DNA of 17,456 nucleotides from Chrysochromulina tobinii (taxonomy: Eukaryota > Haptophyta > Prymnesiales > Chrysochromulinaceae): the NCBI GenBank assembly GCA_001275005.1, contig JWZX01000505.1:1-17456 (forward strand), in the 5' to 3' direction. Below, piece by piece: positions 16,333 through 17,456 of the stretch (its first letter is position 1; each line of letters starts with the position of its first letter). A program made the translations under genes and the position numbers. The notes under the pieces are model-generated. The model was not told where the DNA came from and ran no database searches. It worked only from the letters and a program-made list of their open reading frames with translations.

Positions 16333-17232
16333 ATGTCGATGTCGATCGTACTGGTGTTGCTTGCTGTGTGCTTGAGCGCCTCCGCGCTGCGCCTCTCCCA
16401 TGTGTCGCGCGGGCCCGCCGCCATCAGCGCTTCACCCTACAGCCGTATCGGCGCGCTCTGCATGAAGGATAAAGGAGGCGGGAAAGGAGGTGGGAAAGGA
16501 GGCGGGGCCCCAGCGGCCTCCAAGGGAGGGTCCTCAACAGCTTCCGATGATCCCTCGGCGGCCGGTAAGGTGGTAATCTCTGACGCGACCGATAAATTCA
16601 AGAAGTCGGTCACGGCGGCGGCGGAGTCGCTTTCGACGCTTCGTGTCGGCAAGGCCAACCCCAGCCTCCTCGACCGCGTGATGGTTGAATACTTTGGCGC
16701 GAACACTCCGCTCAAGCAGCTTGCGAGTGTGACAACGCCGACGCCGTCGCAGCTGCTGGTCGATCCGTGCGTTGCGCGCACTGCGGCATCGAATCACTGA
16801 TGCTGCTCCTGCTGCTGCTCGCTGCAAGCTGACCACGCATGTTTCCCAACTGCTGCTTGGCGTGTGCTCCGTGCGTGCGCCCGCAGCTTCGACAAGAGCA
16901 GCCTCGGAGCGATCGAGAAGGCACTTTTCGAGGCGGACCTTGGCATGACGCCCAACAACGATGGCAAGGCGATCCGCCTGAACGTGCCGTCGCTGACTGG
17001 CGACCGACGCAAGGAGTTGGCAAAGATGGCCAAATCTTTCGGCGAGGAAGCCAAGGTGGCGATCCGCAACGTGCGCAAGACGGCGATGGAAAAGCTCAAG
17101 GGGATGAAGAAAGACGTCAGTGAAGACGCGGCCAAGAATTTCGAGGACGATCTGCAGAAGGCGGTCAAAAAATACGAGGGTGACGTGGATAAGCTCGTGG
17201 CCGATCGCGAGAAGGAAATCCTCACGGTGTAA
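16333..17232 (+). CDS. frr: Ribosome recycling factor, plastid-targeted (RRF), 2 exons
   Basis: RRF splits the post-termination ribosome together with EF-G in bacteria and organelles. Exons 16333-16766 and 16887-17232 join in phase 2 (SQLLVDP joined to [13 protein letters not shown]) across a 120-bp intron, giving 259 aa. Residues 1-18 form a signal peptide (hydrophobic [18 protein letters not shown]-type site), followed by [10 protein letters not shown] and a basic, Ser-containing transit-like stretch. That is the bipartite leader of secondary plastids, with Leu in place of the usual Phe after the cleavage site. A GGGK repeat follows at about 48-58. The RRF domain (about 78-259) shows the conserved [54 protein letters not shown] and [12 protein letters not shown] blocks. 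An ATG two codons in (16339) is an alternative start. Confidence 0.93.
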
Positions 17233-17456
17233 GCAATAACTAAGTTATCATTAGATGGCGGGCGAGACTCTATTAGGCGGGGACACAGCAGGTGCAGGAG
17301 CCGTGCAGCCACGAGGTTGTGTGTGCTCCCTGCAGCGCGGCGCGTTGGCCGAAAAATACAGCTTTGGAGCATTCATTTCCCAAACAGGTGTAGGGGTGGG
17401 GCCTTATAAACATGAAAAATAGTAGACCACTCCCCCTTGGGTCAACCATTCATTTC
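17233..17456. other. Right-edge UTR and possible promoter of the next gene
   Basis: After the RRF stop the sequence holds its 3' UTR. Near the edge, CTTATAAACATG (TATA-like, about 17403) is followed by an A-rich stretch, and two CATTCATTTC copies lie at about 17368 and 17447. This could be the core promoter of a plus-strand gene beyond the window. This is weak, motif-only evidence. Confidence 0.3.

Overview
This is a nuclear genome fragment from a eukaryote, most likely a flagellated, photosynthetic protist with a secondary (red-type) plastid. A haptophyte such as a prymnesiophyte is my best guess, with pelagophyte-like stramenopiles as the alternative. The evidence is spliceosomal GT-AG introns, GC-rich codon use, a nuclear mitochondrial complex I subunit with its own presequence, a ribosome recycling factor with a signal peptide plus transit-like leader (the bipartite form needed to enter a plastid through the ER), a sperm-tail/ciliary PG-rich repeat protein, and introns full of short minisatellites. 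The species call is inference.

Layout, left to right. 1-212: unresolved left edge. 216-3290 (+): eight-exon Deg2/Deg9/Deg10-type HtrA protein whose catalytic His and Ser positions are Ala and Asn, so it looks like a pseudoprotease. Its introns carry tandem arrays, several of which copy the exon-intron junctions. 3834-5182 (-): two-exon SLC35B/UAA-type nucleotide-sugar or PAPS transporter with a C-terminal KKAE. 5495-6160 (-): NDUFS8 (TYKY) of complex I. 6161-7321: about 1.2 kb without a convincing gene. 7322-7981 (-): STPGR-motif (ciliary) protein. 8096-9394 (-): EF-hand, coiled-coil protein. 9788-11034 (+): two-exon single-pass membrane protein with a coiled coil. 11530-12852 (+): RING-HC protein. 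13146-13490 (+): doubtful small ORF. 13629-14237 (-): J-domain protein. 14588-16057 (-): USP47/USP7-like deubiquitinase. 16333-17232 (+): plastid-type ribosome recycling factor, two exons. 17233-17456: UTR and a possible promoter of the next gene.

The genes are ordinary housekeeping and ciliary functions and do not form one pathway. They lie in mixed orientations: convergent pairs (Deg/transporter, RING/J-protein), divergent pairs (EF-hand/membrane protein, USP/RRF) and same-strand runs. The most unusual feature is a recurrent pattern of short tandem duplications (offsets about 53-100 bp) that straddle gene landmarks. Splice donors or acceptors are duplicated in several introns, and stop codons are flanked by direct repeats in three genes. 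I see no CRISPR array, rRNA, convincing tRNA, transposase or viral gene. All exon boundaries come from reading-frame continuity, GT/AG signals and remembered family alignments, with no transcript support.
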